Positions 45,983-55,122 of a stretch of DNA of 64,000 nucleotides are shown here, one piece after another. Source of the stretch: Plebeiibacterium marinum. GTDB taxonomy: Bacteria > Bacteroidota > Bacteroidia > Bacteroidales > Marinilabiliaceae. The stretch covers positions 1 through 64,000 of the forward strand of contig NZ_JAPDPI010000020.1 in the NCBI RefSeq assembly GCF_026013615.1. Reading direction: 5' to 3'. A program made the position numbers and the translations under genes. The notes beneath the pieces were generated by a model. That model was not told the origin of the DNA. It saw only the letters and a list, made by a program, of their open reading frames with translations, and did no database searches. Position 1 is the stretch's first letter. Each line of letters opens with the position of its first letter.

Positions 45983-46960
45983 ATGATTAAAAAAAACATC
46001 ATACTATTACTATCTGCAATACTGATAAACAGCATCTCTTTGTTTGGCCATTGTTTGCATGATGATCCTCTTATACATCAAAATGATACAATTGCTATCC
46101 ATAAAACAAACCTGGAAGTAAACGACTCTATACCAACAGCCAAAACCCTTCAAGAAAAAATTAGTGAGTTGGGAGCACCTCCTGTGAATAGGATATTAAC
46201 TACGGGAAAAATTGTATGGTCACTCATTATTATTTTAATAGGTTTTTTGGTATTAAAATTTATAGATGTATTGCTGAACAAAATTGGTCAAAGAAGCACC
46301 CATTACCGAATTGTAACCAAAAGGATTATCCCTATTGTCAAAATTCTCGGGTGGATATTTATTACGTATATTATTATCCAAGGGGTTATAAGGCCTCCCC
46401 TGGCAACCGTTATAGCTTTTTTTACATCAGTTGGTGTTGCCGTTGGTTTTGCTGCCCAGGACTTACTAAAAAATATTTTTGGAGGTTTAATGATTTTATT
46501 TGACAGGCCTTTTCAGATTGGGGATAAAATAGAGGCCGGCAGTTCCTATGGAGAAGTGATAAAGATAGGATTGCGCTCAACACGCATTGTAACAGCTGAT
46601 GATTCGGTTGTTACAATACCCAATGCCGAAATGATGAACCAATCCATTGCCAATTCCAATAGTGGGGAAACCAATTGCCAGGTTGTGGCAGAGTTTTATC
46701 TACCCCTTGATATTGATACTCAAAAAGTAAGAAGGATTGCAACAGAGGCTGCAATGGTATCAAAATACATATATTTAAACAAACCCGTTGCGGTATTATT
46801 TTTTAATGAAATGAAAGATAAACGAAGCGTAATCAAAATGCGCTTAAAAGCCTATGTGTCTGATATAGCGAATGAGTTTATCTTTAAAAGTGATATGACT
46901 GAAATAACATTAAGAGAATTGATTAAAGAAAAACTTATTAGTAAGGACTATTATATGTAA
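45983..46960 (+). CDS. MscS-family mechanosensitive channel
   Basis: A 325-residue inner-membrane channel with a cleavable-like signal or first TM (IILLLSAILINSISLFGH) and a short periplasmic linker. The MscS pore region VGVAVGFAAQDLLKNIFGGL (about 150-169) and DRPFQIGDKIEAG (about 174-186) follow, then the cytoplasmic beta/alpha-beta domain with VTIPNAEMMNQSI. It starts 11 bp after the coiled-coil protein gene and ends 3 bp before the convergent two-component gene, so these two form an operon. Confidence 0.92.
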   Translation: MIKKNIILLLSAILINSISLFGHCLHDDPLIHQNDTIAIHKTNLEVNDSIPTAKTLQEKISELGAPPVNRILTTGKIVWSLIIILIGFLVLKFIDVLLNKIGQRSTHYRIVTKRIIPIVKILGWIFITYIIIQGVIRPPLATVIAFFTSVGVAVGFAAQDLLKNIFGGLMILFDRPFQIGDKIEAGSSYGEVIKIGLRSTRIVTADDSVVTIPNAEMMNQSIANSNSGETNCQVVAEFYLPLDIDTQKVRRIATEAAMVSKYIYLNKPVAVLFFNEMKDKRSVIKMRLKAYVSDIANEFIFKSDMTEITLRELIKEKLISKDYYM

Positions 46961-46963
46961 AAA

Positions 46964-49900
46964 TTAATACTCTGAAGGATTTTTACCAAACTGTTCCTTA
47001 AACTTAATACGAAATTGGGCTACACTGGAGAATCCGACTTCCTGACTAATCTCACTTATTTTCAGCTTTTTCTCTGCCAATAGCTCTGCAGCCTTATGTA
47101 ACCTAACTTTCCTGATGTAATCAGAAATATTTTCACCTGTTAAAGACTTAAATTTTCTATAAAAGGTAGAGCGGCTCATATTCATTTCTTCGCTTAACAT
47201 TTCTGTATTATAGTCTGCATTACTTAAGTTACTAACTATACAGTTGTTTAGTTGGTTCCAGAATTCAACATCTCGTTTTGATACCTTGCCGTTTTTAATG
47301 GAATCCTTTATATCAAGTGATTTAAACTGCTTTTTAAGCTCCATCCTGTTTTTTATTAACGCATTAATACGTGCAATAAAAACTGATTTACTAAATGGTT
47401 TTTCAATATAATCATCTATCCCAAGCGAAAATCCTTCAACCTTTGACACATCTTCTGATTTTGCAGTTAAAAATATTAAAGGGATATGGCTGGTATTTAT
47501 GTTTTTCTTTACCTGCTTACAAAACTCAAAACCATCCATAACAGGCATCATTATATCTGATATTATTAAATCCGGAACATGACTCTTTAGTATATCAATT
47601 GCCTGTTTTCCGTTATCAGCTTCTAATACCTTAAAATTTGCCGATAATGTATTTTTGATAAAAGTTCTTAGGTCGTAATTGTCTTCCACCAACAAAATCT
47701 GAATATCCTTAATATCAACCAGCGGCACATCTTTCTGATAATCTTCAACTGAGGATTGCTGAATTGGTGTTTGGGGTAAATTTATTGTGCTTAAATTATC
47801 GGATACCTTTCTTTTTTTAAACCTGAGCGAAAAGCGGGTGCCCTTATCTACCTCTGAATATAGCCCCAGGCTACCTTCAAGCAGGTCTGTTAACTCTTTA
47901 ACCATGGAAAGTCCTATACCATGCCCAACATCCTTTGATTGAAAATCAGCCCTGTAAAAGCGTTCAAAAATCAACTTCTGCTCTTCCTCTGATATTCCTT
48001 TACCTGTGTCAATAACTTCTATCAAATAATCATTCTCATCACTGATTAACCGTATAATGACCTGCTCATCTTCATCTGTGTACTTAATAGCATTTGAAAT
48101 CAGGTTGTATACAATTTTTTCGAGTTTATCCGCATCAGTCGACACCCATAATTTCTCCTCCAAATCAGTAACTAATTGAATATTTTTTTTCTGTGCTAAT
48201 ATTTTAAATGACAGAACAATATTATTTATAAAACCAGCCAATTCAACATTCGAATAATTTACCCGTACCTGTTTCAAATCTATTTTTCGGAATTCTATCA
48301 GCTGATTAACTAAACGGAGCAATCGTGTGGCATTATCCTTAATAATATGTCTTATATGCCTTGAATTCTCTTTCTCCAGATTTTCAAGATACCCTAAAAT
48401 AATGGTCAGGGGAGTACGGAACTCATGCGAAACGTTGGTAAAGAAGCGTAATTTGGCCTGATCTGCGTCATGCAGTTTATCTGCAATTTCCTGAATTTCT
48501 TTGTTTTTAATTAATAAATCCTTTGTTTGTTCATCTACTTTATTGGCCAGCCAAATATTCCGTTTTTTTACCTGTTGCAGTTTCAACCTGAAAACCCCAA
48601 ATACCATAATGGCCAAAAAAAAGAGCAGAGCCAATTGAAAAGATAAGGTCTTCCAAAACGGCGGGGTAATAACAATTTCAAGATTTTTAATTCCACTCCT
48701 ATTGTTAGAGCCATCTGTTACCTGAACTTGTAATAAGTATTTTCCAGGTTGCACATTTGTAAAACGCAACTTTAAGTCGCCCGGTTTATTATACACCCAA
48801 TCCTTATCCCATGGTGAGAGTTTATACCTGAAAATATAATTATTAGGCACCTCATAAGGAGTAGCATTTACAATAAACGAAAAATTGTTTTGCTTGTAAC
48901 TCAGTTCCAACATCTTTAACCGATTTACTTTTTCCATAAGCAACACATTATTACTAATGGTATCTCCTGCATTTACAACTTGGCCATCCAATTCAAACTG
49001 TTGTACAAATGGAACCGGCAAATTGTTGGCTATTTTTAAATCCTCCGGTTTAAATGCAACAATCCCCGTATAACCTCCAAAATAAAGAGTGCCATCCTTA
49101 CCTTTTAAATAGGCATCATCCATAAATACATAGCTATTCAGGAAAGTGGAAATCTTTTGGGTTTTCATATCCAACTTACTAATCCCCTTATTGGTACTCA
49201 TCCATAGATTATTATCCAGGTCCAAATCCACACTATACACAATATTGTTCGACAGGCCATGCTCTTCAAGAAATACCTTTTCAACTGTTCTGGTTATGGA
49301 ATTAAATTGGTTCAATCCTGAATTGGTAGCCAACCAAATATTTGAAGCATCTATTTCCAGGCTATATATTTTCCCCTCTGTTATATTAGCATTTGATTCG
49401 TTATAAAAAACAGACTTACCACTTTCTCCATTAATAAAAACAAGCCCGCTCCCGTCTGTAGCTGCCCAAATATTCTTATTATGGTCAACTTTTATGTCCC
49501 TTATTGCAGTACCCGATAGATTGTCATATAATAATTCCGCCTTTTTCGTACCAATGGATATTCTATAAATCCCTGAATTTGATGCTATCAGCACAGAGGT
49601 ACTGTCATATTGCTGAATGGCATAACAATTTGAAAAATTAATATCCGGAAATATAATATTCAGCCGATCAAACCTTTTTTGTTTCCTGTTATACAAACAA
49701 ACACCACTGCGTATTCCCACAAAAATATTTCCATCACTATCCTCCAATATCTTCCTGACTCCTGCTATTTTCTTCTGCTTATTGTTTTTATCATGACAAT
49801 TATCAAAATACTCTTGTTTCCCATCTGGATGAATCACCCCTATCCCCTCACTATCAAACCCAAACCAAACATCATTATTCGAAAGTTTACAAATTGCTCT

Positions 49901-50941
49901 AACCGGCTCAACCGTTTTGCTAATATCGTTACTATAGTCCCAGTTAATGTGTTTAAACTGATTTTTATACCTGCTATAATAGTTCAATCCATTTTTATAG
50001 GTACCAATCCAAACGTTTCCCTTGTTATCTGCAACCATATTGGTTATTTGCCTTCCATAAAAAGAAGTTAAACTGGAAAGATTCAATGAAATTTGCTTTT
50101 TTTGAACGCCTTTGGGTGTATTTTCGTAAATGTGAATGGCATTTCCCACAGTCATCCAAATATCATTATTCGCCAATAGCATATTACCTATACGTGCTAT
50201 ATCCTGCCTTTCTATGGAAAATAGTTTATTTTTTACCGTTAAGTCGTTTCTCAATGAAATAACATCGGTGCCCTGCAAACAAACAATACTATCCTTTGTA
50301 CCCGACATCTTATGCACATCACCTGTCAACAACAACTCTCTCGCAATTTCATCGTTTTCAGTATATAGATGTTCAATACCAAAATCACCATAAAGCAAAA
50401 TCCCTTTAGCATCATGTTCCACAAAACCTCTTACATTTCTTTGATGCTCAATTAAACGCGACCGATTTTTAAAAGGATTAATTACCAGCACTCTATTGCC
50501 ATCAACAAGCCATAAATCACCGTTTTCATCTTCAGACATTTTTATGGATCTTGAAATATTTACACCCTCTACCCATTTCTTGTCTAATCTGGTAAACCGG
50601 TTACTATTGGCATGGTACAGGTTAATAACACCACTTTCTGTTGCAACCCAAACATCTCCATCTTTGGCATTACATACACTTACAATGTTGTTTCCGGAAA
50701 TGCTGGTTGTATCATTTGTATTTGACTTATATATTTCAAACTCGAAGCCATTATATCGGTTTAAGCCATTTAAAGTTCCCACCCATAAATTACCAAAGTC
50801 ATCAAAAGCAATACTGTGAATACCATTTTGGGATAAACCATCACCAACATCCAAATGCTCAAAACTAATGGTCTGCGACACAGAAAAACCTGGTAAACCA
50901 ATAAGAAAAAGTAGTATGACAATGATCTGAGAATGCCGCAT
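46964..50941 (-). CDS. Hybrid two-component system sensor/regulator (HTCS)
   Basis: About 1325 residues from the preferred ATG at 50941, which gives a signal peptide (RHSQIIVILLFLIGLPGFSVS). Periplasmic two-component propeller blades (LWVGTLNGLNRYNGFEFE and similar repeats) run to about 650, then a Y_Y_Y domain and a TM helix near 780. The histidine kinase has FFTNVSHEFRTPLTIILGYL (His near 839), NLISNAIKY and DTGKGIS. A receiver (SDIMMPVMDG, Asp near 1128) and AraC HTH (SEISQEVGFSSVAQFRIKF) follow. A 250-bp divergent gap faces the DUF1080/oxidoreductase genes, its likely targets. Confidence 0.93.
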   Translation of the reverse strand: MRHSQIIVILLFLIGLPGFSVSQTISFEHLDVGDGLSQNGIHSIAFDDFGNLWVGTLNGLNRYNGFEFEIYKSNTNDTTSISGNNIVSVCNAKDGDVWVATESGVINLYHANSNRFTRLDKKWVEGVNISRSIKMSEDENGDLWLVDGNRVLVINPFKNRSRLIEHQRNVRGFVEHDAKGILLYGDFGIEHLYTENDEIARELLLTGDVHKMSGTKDSIVCLQGTDVISLRNDLTVKNKLFSIERQDIARIGNMLLANNDIWMTVGNAIHIYENTPKGVQKKQISLNLSSLTSFYGRQITNMVADNKGNVWIGTYKNGLNYYSRYKNQFKHINWDYSNDISKTVEPVRAICKLSNNDVWFGFDSEGIGVIHPDGKQEYFDNCHDKNNKQKKIAGVRKILEDSDGNIFVGIRSGVCLYNRKQKRFDRLNIIFPDINFSNCYAIQQYDSTSVLIASNSGIYRISIGTKKAELLYDNLSGTAIRDIKVDHNKNIWAATDGSGLVFINGESGKSVFYNESNANITEGKIYSLEIDASNIWLATNSGLNQFNSITRTVEKVFLEEHGLSNNIVYSVDLDLDNNLWMSTNKGISKLDMKTQKISTFLNSYVFMDDAYLKGKDGTLYFGGYTGIVAFKPEDLKIANNLPVPFVQQFELDGQVVNAGDTISNNVLLMEKVNRLKMLELSYKQNNFSFIVNATPYEVPNNYIFRYKLSPWDKDWVYNKPGDLKLRFTNVQPGKYLLQVQVTDGSNNRSGIKNLEIVITPPFWKTLSFQLALLFFLAIMVFGVFRLKLQQVKKRNIWLANKVDEQTKDLLIKNKEIQEIADKLHDADQAKLRFFTNVSHEFRTPLTIILGYLENLEKENSRHIRHIIKDNATRLLRLVNQLIEFRKIDLKQVRVNYSNVELAGFINNIVLSFKILAQKKNIQLVTDLEEKLWVSTDADKLEKIVYNLISNAIKYTDEDEQVIIRLISDENDYLIEVIDTGKGISEEEQKLIFERFYRADFQSKDVGHGIGLSMVKELTDLLEGSLGLYSEVDKGTRFSLRFKKRKVSDNLSTINLPQTPIQQSSVEDYQKDVPLVDIKDIQILLVEDNYDLRTFIKNTLSANFKVLEADNGKQAIDILKSHVPDLIISDIMMPVMDGFEFCKQVKKNINTSHIPLIFLTAKSEDVSKVEGFSLGIDDYIEKPFSKSVFIARINALIKNRMELKKQFKSLDIKDSIKNGKVSKRDVEFWNQLNNCIVSNLSNADYNTEMLSEEMNMSRSTFYRKFKSLTGENISDYIRKVRLHKAAELLAEKKLKISEISQEVGFSSVAQFRIKFKEQFGKNPSEY

Positions 50942-51198
50942 GAACAATATTATAAAACCTAAAAATACATCATTTATATATATGAAAAACCAGTCTTTTA
51001 AAAAAACTGCGACCAATATAATAGATGTAAAACTAAAATATTTAATGCCTCTTTAATCTTTTCATAAAAAACCATCAAAAAAGATGCTTTGAAACAAAAC
51101 CATCCTTTAATGACACAAAACCACACGTGGTAATGAGCTGGTTAAAACTAAGTTTGCTAAACGATTACTGAAATAACACTTAAAAAACAACAATGCAT

Positions 51199-52560
51199 AT
51201 GAAATTAAAATCAGCTATTATTTTACTATTGGCGTGTATGCTAACTATGCAAAATTCATTTGCCAAAGACCTTTTCAACGGCAAAAACCTCAAGGGATGG
51301 AAAAAGATAGGAGGTACAGCAGAGTTTAAAACAGAAGGTGGAACCATAATAGGCATATCAAAATCTGAGACACCAAGTACCTGGCTTGCCTATAAAAAGG
51401 AATACACCAATTTTATTTTAGAATATGAAATAATGATTGGAAAAGACCTAAACTCTGGTGTTCAAATCAGAACTCATTTTGATGAAGACAAACAGCATTT
51501 ATATGGATTGCAGGTTGAAGCTGATGATTCTGAACGATCATGGACCGGAGGAATATATGACCAGAGCCGTCAAGGATGGCGTTATCCATTAGAATACAAC
51601 CCTGCTGCAAAAATGTTACTCAAGCACGACCAATGGAATAAAGTAAAAGTTATTGCCTATAAAAACCATATTGCCACGTGGCTTAATGGTGTTAACGTTG
51701 CCAACCTGCTGGAAGAACAGGTAGAAACCGGATTTATTGCTCTTCAGGTACATAGTGCTGAAAAGGAAAAAGACGGAAGAATAAATAAATGGCGCAATAT
51801 CACTATCACAGAGTTGGAATCGGAACCGGATTTTTCTACAGCTACAGCTCCATTAGTGAGTTACCTGAAGAACCAACTTACAGAAGATGAAGTAAAGGAA
51901 GGCTGGCAACTTTTGTGGGATGGTAAAACCACCAGAGGCTGGAGAGGTGCAAAAAGAGATGATTTCCCTAATAAGGGATGGTCTATTAATGATGGCATTT
52001 TAACGGTACATGCTTCCGGAGGTGCCGAATCAGAAAATGGTGGTGATATTGTAACAACCCGTCCTTTTAAAAACTTCATCCTGGAAGTTGACTTTAAATT
52101 TACAAAGGGAGCTAATAGCGGTATAAAGTACTTTGTTGACACAGGTTTAAACAAAGGAAAGGGATCTGCCATTGGCTGCGAATTTCAGATTCTTGACGAT
52201 AAAAATCATCCGGACGCTAAAAAAGGTATTGACGGCAAACGTACCATTGGTTCATTATATGATTTAATACGTGCGGATTCCAGACTGTTTGTAAAGGGCT
52301 TAAATCCACAAAAATATGTGAATACCGACATGTGGAACCGGGCAAGAATAGAAGTAAGAGACTCTAAGGTAAAACACATATTGAACGGATGTACGGTTGT
52401 TGAGTACGAAAGAGGAACCCAACAATGGAAAGCCCTGGTAGCTTATAGCAAATATGCCCAATGGCCAAACTTCGGAGAAGCAGAAGAAGGTTTAATCCTG
52501 CTACAGGATCATGGCGACGAAGTACAGTTTAAGAACATTAAAATTAAAGAATTACAATAA
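51199..52560 (+). CDS. Tandem DUF1080 glycoside-modifying protein
   Basis: About 453 residues, exported (signal KLKSAIILLLACMLTMQNSFA). Two DUF1080 (3-keto-disaccharide hydrolase-like) jelly-roll domains lie in tandem: LFNGKNLKGWKKI (about 24 on) and LWDGKTTRGWRGA (about 238 on). Each has conserved SGVQIR/SGIKYF and a terminal KNI.I.E strand. The family acts on 3-keto-glycosides as hydrolase or 1,2-lyase. The ATG at 51199 is used, but 51193 is also in frame. It is first of four genes probably controlled by the divergent HTCS. Confidence 0.85.
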   Translation: MKLKSAIILLLACMLTMQNSFAKDLFNGKNLKGWKKIGGTAEFKTEGGTIIGISKSETPSTWLAYKKEYTNFILEYEIMIGKDLNSGVQIRTHFDEDKQHLYGLQVEADDSERSWTGGIYDQSRQGWRYPLEYNPAAKMLLKHDQWNKVKVIAYKNHIATWLNGVNVANLLEEQVETGFIALQVHSAEKEKDGRINKWRNITITELESEPDFSTATAPLVSYLKNQLTEDEVKEGWQLLWDGKTTRGWRGAKRDDFPNKGWSINDGILTVHASGGAESENGGDIVTTRPFKNFILEVDFKFTKGANSGIKYFVDTGLNKGKGSAIGCEFQILDDKNHPDAKKGIDGKRTIGSLYDLIRADSRLFVKGLNPQKYVNTDMWNRARIEVRDSKVKHILNGCTVVEYERGTQQWKALVAYSKYAQWPNFGEAEEGLILLQDHGDEVQFKNIKIKELQ

Positions 52561-52581
52561 AGCTCTTACAATCCTTGAAAC

Positions 52582-53910
52582 ATGGTAACAAGAAGAAATT
52601 TTATACGAAATATAGCTGTAGGTACAGCAGGTGTGTCACTTTTAAGTTCCACTAAATCATATGGTGCCATCCTTGGTGCTAATAGTTCAGTAAATATTGC
52701 AATTTTAGGTACCGGTGGACGCTCCTACGCGTTGGCTCAGGCTGTTGCCAAAGTTAAAAATGCCAGGATCTCATACATATGTGATGTAGACAGCAATAAC
52801 CTGAATAAATTTAAAACTTATTGTAAAGACAATATTGGATACACTCCGGAATTGGAAAAAGACTTTAGGAAAATTCTTGAAAACAAAGATGTTGATGCAG
52901 TAATCATAGCCACACCCGAACATTGGCATGCTCCAATGGCTATCATGGCCATGCAGGCTGGTAAACATGTATATGTGGAAAAACCCTGCAGCCACAATTT
53001 ATATGAGAATGAAATGATTGTTTTGGCCCAAAAGAAATACAAGAGGGTGGTTCAGATGGGCAATCAACAACGCTCTTCTGTATCATCGGCATTGGCAATT
53101 AAAGAAATAAAGGAAGGCATCATTGGCGATGTATATGCAGCAAAAGCTTTTTATGCAAATGCCAGAAGACCAATAGGCAAGGGAAAAATTATCAATGTCC
53201 CTGATTTTCTTGACTGGGATTTATGGCAAGGCCCTGCTCCACGAGAGGATTACAGGGATAATATCCATCCGTATAACTGGCATTGGTTCAGGACATGGGG
53301 TACCGGAGAAATACACAACAACGGAACCCACGAAATTGATATATGCCGTTGGGCTTTAGGAGTAGACTATCCTACCAGGGTAGTAAGCACAGGAGGCCGC
53401 TTGCACCATAAAGGCGATGACTGGGAATGGTTTGATACTCAAACAGCCAGTTACGAGTTTGCCGGAGGCAAAACCATTACCTGGGAAGGCAGAAGTTGTA
53501 ATGCTTATAAGCCATCCGGAGGAAGAGGGGTTACTATTTTTGGTACTAAAGGGACTATTTTGCTCGACCGCTCTAAATATGAACTATTTGACCTGGACGG
53601 AAATAATATTAAACAGGATTTAGAAGAAGATCAGGGAACTTCTAACAACACTTCTGACACGCGCGGTTTTGACGGACTAACGGTTACTCATATGAGAAAT
53701 TTTGTAAGTGCTATCAGGGATAATGCAAAGCTTAACGCTCCAATTGATAATGCGGCTATCTCAACACACTTATGCCATTTGGGTAACATGGCGCAGGATT
53801 TAAAAGAAAGTTTAATTATTGACCCTAAAACAGGTAAAGTAGTTAACAACAAAAAAGCCACCAGCATGTGGAAAAGAGAATATGAAAAAGGGTGGGAAAT
53901 AAAACTATAG
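52582..53910 (+). CDS. Tat-exported Gfo/Idh/MocA oxidoreductase
   Basis: A 442-residue NAD(P)-dependent sugar oxidoreductase with a twin-arginine signal (TRRNFIRNIAVGTAGVSLL), so it folds before export and acts in the periplasm. The Rossmann motif is AILGTGGRSYA (about 34-44), the family EKP motif is VEKPCSHN (about 132-139), and catalytic-type GTHEIDICRW follows near 253. It lies 21 bp after the tandem DUF1080 gene. Together they could oxidise a sugar at C3 and cleave the keto-glycoside. Substrate inferred. Confidence 0.88.
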   Translation: MVTRRNFIRNIAVGTAGVSLLSSTKSYGAILGANSSVNIAILGTGGRSYALAQAVAKVKNARISYICDVDSNNLNKFKTYCKDNIGYTPELEKDFRKILENKDVDAVIIATPEHWHAPMAIMAMQAGKHVYVEKPCSHNLYENEMIVLAQKKYKRVVQMGNQQRSSVSSALAIKEIKEGIIGDVYAAKAFYANARRPIGKGKIINVPDFLDWDLWQGPAPREDYRDNIHPYNWHWFRTWGTGEIHNNGTHEIDICRWALGVDYPTRVVSTGGRLHHKGDDWEWFDTQTASYEFAGGKTITWEGRSCNAYKPSGGRGVTIFGTKGTILLDRSKYELFDLDGNNIKQDLEEDQGTSNNTSDTRGFDGLTVTHMRNFVSAIRDNAKLNAPIDNAAISTHLCHLGNMAQDLKESLIIDPKTGKVVNNKKATSMWKREYEKGWEIKL

Positions 53911-54329
53911 ACTGAGATTTGAGACTTTAGATAAGGGATATCAGACCATTACAATAAACATACTTAGGGTTGGCAAGAAAACTGCTGAAATTTTTGTTAG
54001 CTCACCCACACCCCTCAGTCCCCTAAAGGGGAAGTTGCTACCGCACAGTGCGTTGGAGTTTTCCCCTTTAGGGGAATCAAAGGGGTGAGCGTAGGAATCA
54101 TGAGTTTTCTTGCAGGAACTACTTAGTACTTATGGTCTGGTATCTCTATCCCTCTCAACTAGTCATAGTTACGCACCACCAAATTCAGTAATTATCAGAA
54201 TCTGGTAAAAGTATAAGTTTTACAGTTTCGCATACACGCTTCACCTCTGACCAGGTCGGGTGAGTATAAAAACAAGGATTACTTTAGGGGATTAACCTTG
54301 ATTGGAATTACTTAATATCAACAAATAGC
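53911..54329. other. Intergenic region carrying a MITE-like palindrome
   Basis: A 419-bp gap splitting the sugar-modification locus. It is dominated by the 141-bp palindromic element at 53973-54113, listed separately. No ORF or RNA gene was seen in the remainder (54127-54329). Confidence 0.5.
53961..54126. mobile_element. MITE-like palindromic element with 7-bp flanking repeats
   Basis: Outer arms GCAAGAAAACT (53973-53983) and AGTTTTCTTGC (54103-54113) are perfect complements. Inner arms starting GCTCACC (54000 on) and ending GGTGAGC (to 54090) pair around CCCCTAAAGGGGAA/TTCCCCTTTAGGGG. TACTTAG flanks the element on both sides (53961-53967, 54120-54126), as a 7-bp target duplication would. 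No ORF is present, so any movement would need a transposase elsewhere. One copy only was seen in this window. Confidence 0.55.
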
Positions 54330-55118
54330 ATGAAAAATTTTTACCATAGTTCGCATTTTGCAATGAACACACGTTTGGACATTATTTTATGGGGATGTGA
54401 AGAAAGTTATTATGCTCAGGTTGATAATAAAATACACACAACAATTAAGGCATTGGAGCTCATTTATAGCAGGTTTGATAATAAGTCGGAATTATACAAG
54501 CTTAACGATACAGCATATAACAATTACACAAAACTTAGCAACACATTACTAAAAAGCATCAACCAATGTCTGGAATACTCAGTAAAAACAACAGGATATT
54601 TCAACATAGGATTCCTGAACAATCAGGGAATGGAGCTTCATGACCTAATTGAAGTCCGCTCTCATTCAAATACCATAAAATATCTATACCCAAATGTAAA
54701 ACTTGATTTTGGAGGAATAGGAAAAGGGATTGCACTAAAACATATTGAACTAATCCTTAATGCCTACAACATAGAAAATGCCATAATAAGTTTTGGAGAA
54801 AGCTCTGTTTTAACCCGGGGTAAACATCCCCATGGATCATATTGGCCCTTTTCATTTCAAGACCAACACAATTTTGGTGAATCATTAAAGCTTAATAACC
54901 ATATGGTTTCAATAAGCGGACTGCACAACAACACTCCACACATTATCAATCCTGAATCGGGCAAACTGGTTTCAGATTCAAGGGCGGTGTGCATTGTAAA
55001 TAATGACCCAATTGCGGCAGAAGTATTATCCACAGCCCTGATTGCAGCACCCCAGAACCTCCATCAACAAATCATTAAAAGCTTTACCCAGGAAAAAGTA
55101 TTATACAGTAAAAGTTAA
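54330..55118 (+). CDS. ApbE-like FAD:protein FMN transferase
   Basis: A 262-residue ApbE-family protein, shorter than the usual 300-350. Motifs: KLDFGGIGKGIALKHI (about 129-144, DxGGxxKG), ISFGESSVLT (near 157), SISGLHNNTPHIINPESG (about 193-210) and AEVLSTALIAA (about 230-240), which hold the FAD and metal sites. Such enzymes attach FMN to Thr/Ser of redox proteins. No lipoprotein signal is seen, so it may act in the cytoplasm or use a cryptic signal. It is cotranscribed with the oxidoreductase 4 bp downstream. Confidence 0.83.
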   Translation: MKNFYHSSHFAMNTRLDIILWGCEESYYAQVDNKIHTTIKALELIYSRFDNKSELYKLNDTAYNNYTKLSNTLLKSINQCLEYSVKTTGYFNIGFLNNQGMELHDLIEVRSHSNTIKYLYPNVKLDFGGIGKGIALKHIELILNAYNIENAIISFGESSVLTRGKHPHGSYWPFSFQDQHNFGESLKLNNHMVSISGLHNNTPHIINPESGKLVSDSRAVCIVNNDPIAAEVLSTALIAAPQNLHQQIIKSFTQEKVLYSKS

Positions 55119-55122
55119 CAAA

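Noticed and set aside
55042-55122. Longer N-terminus for the second oxidoreductase
   Set aside because: It overlaps the ApbE-like gene in another frame and would bury the Tat signal.
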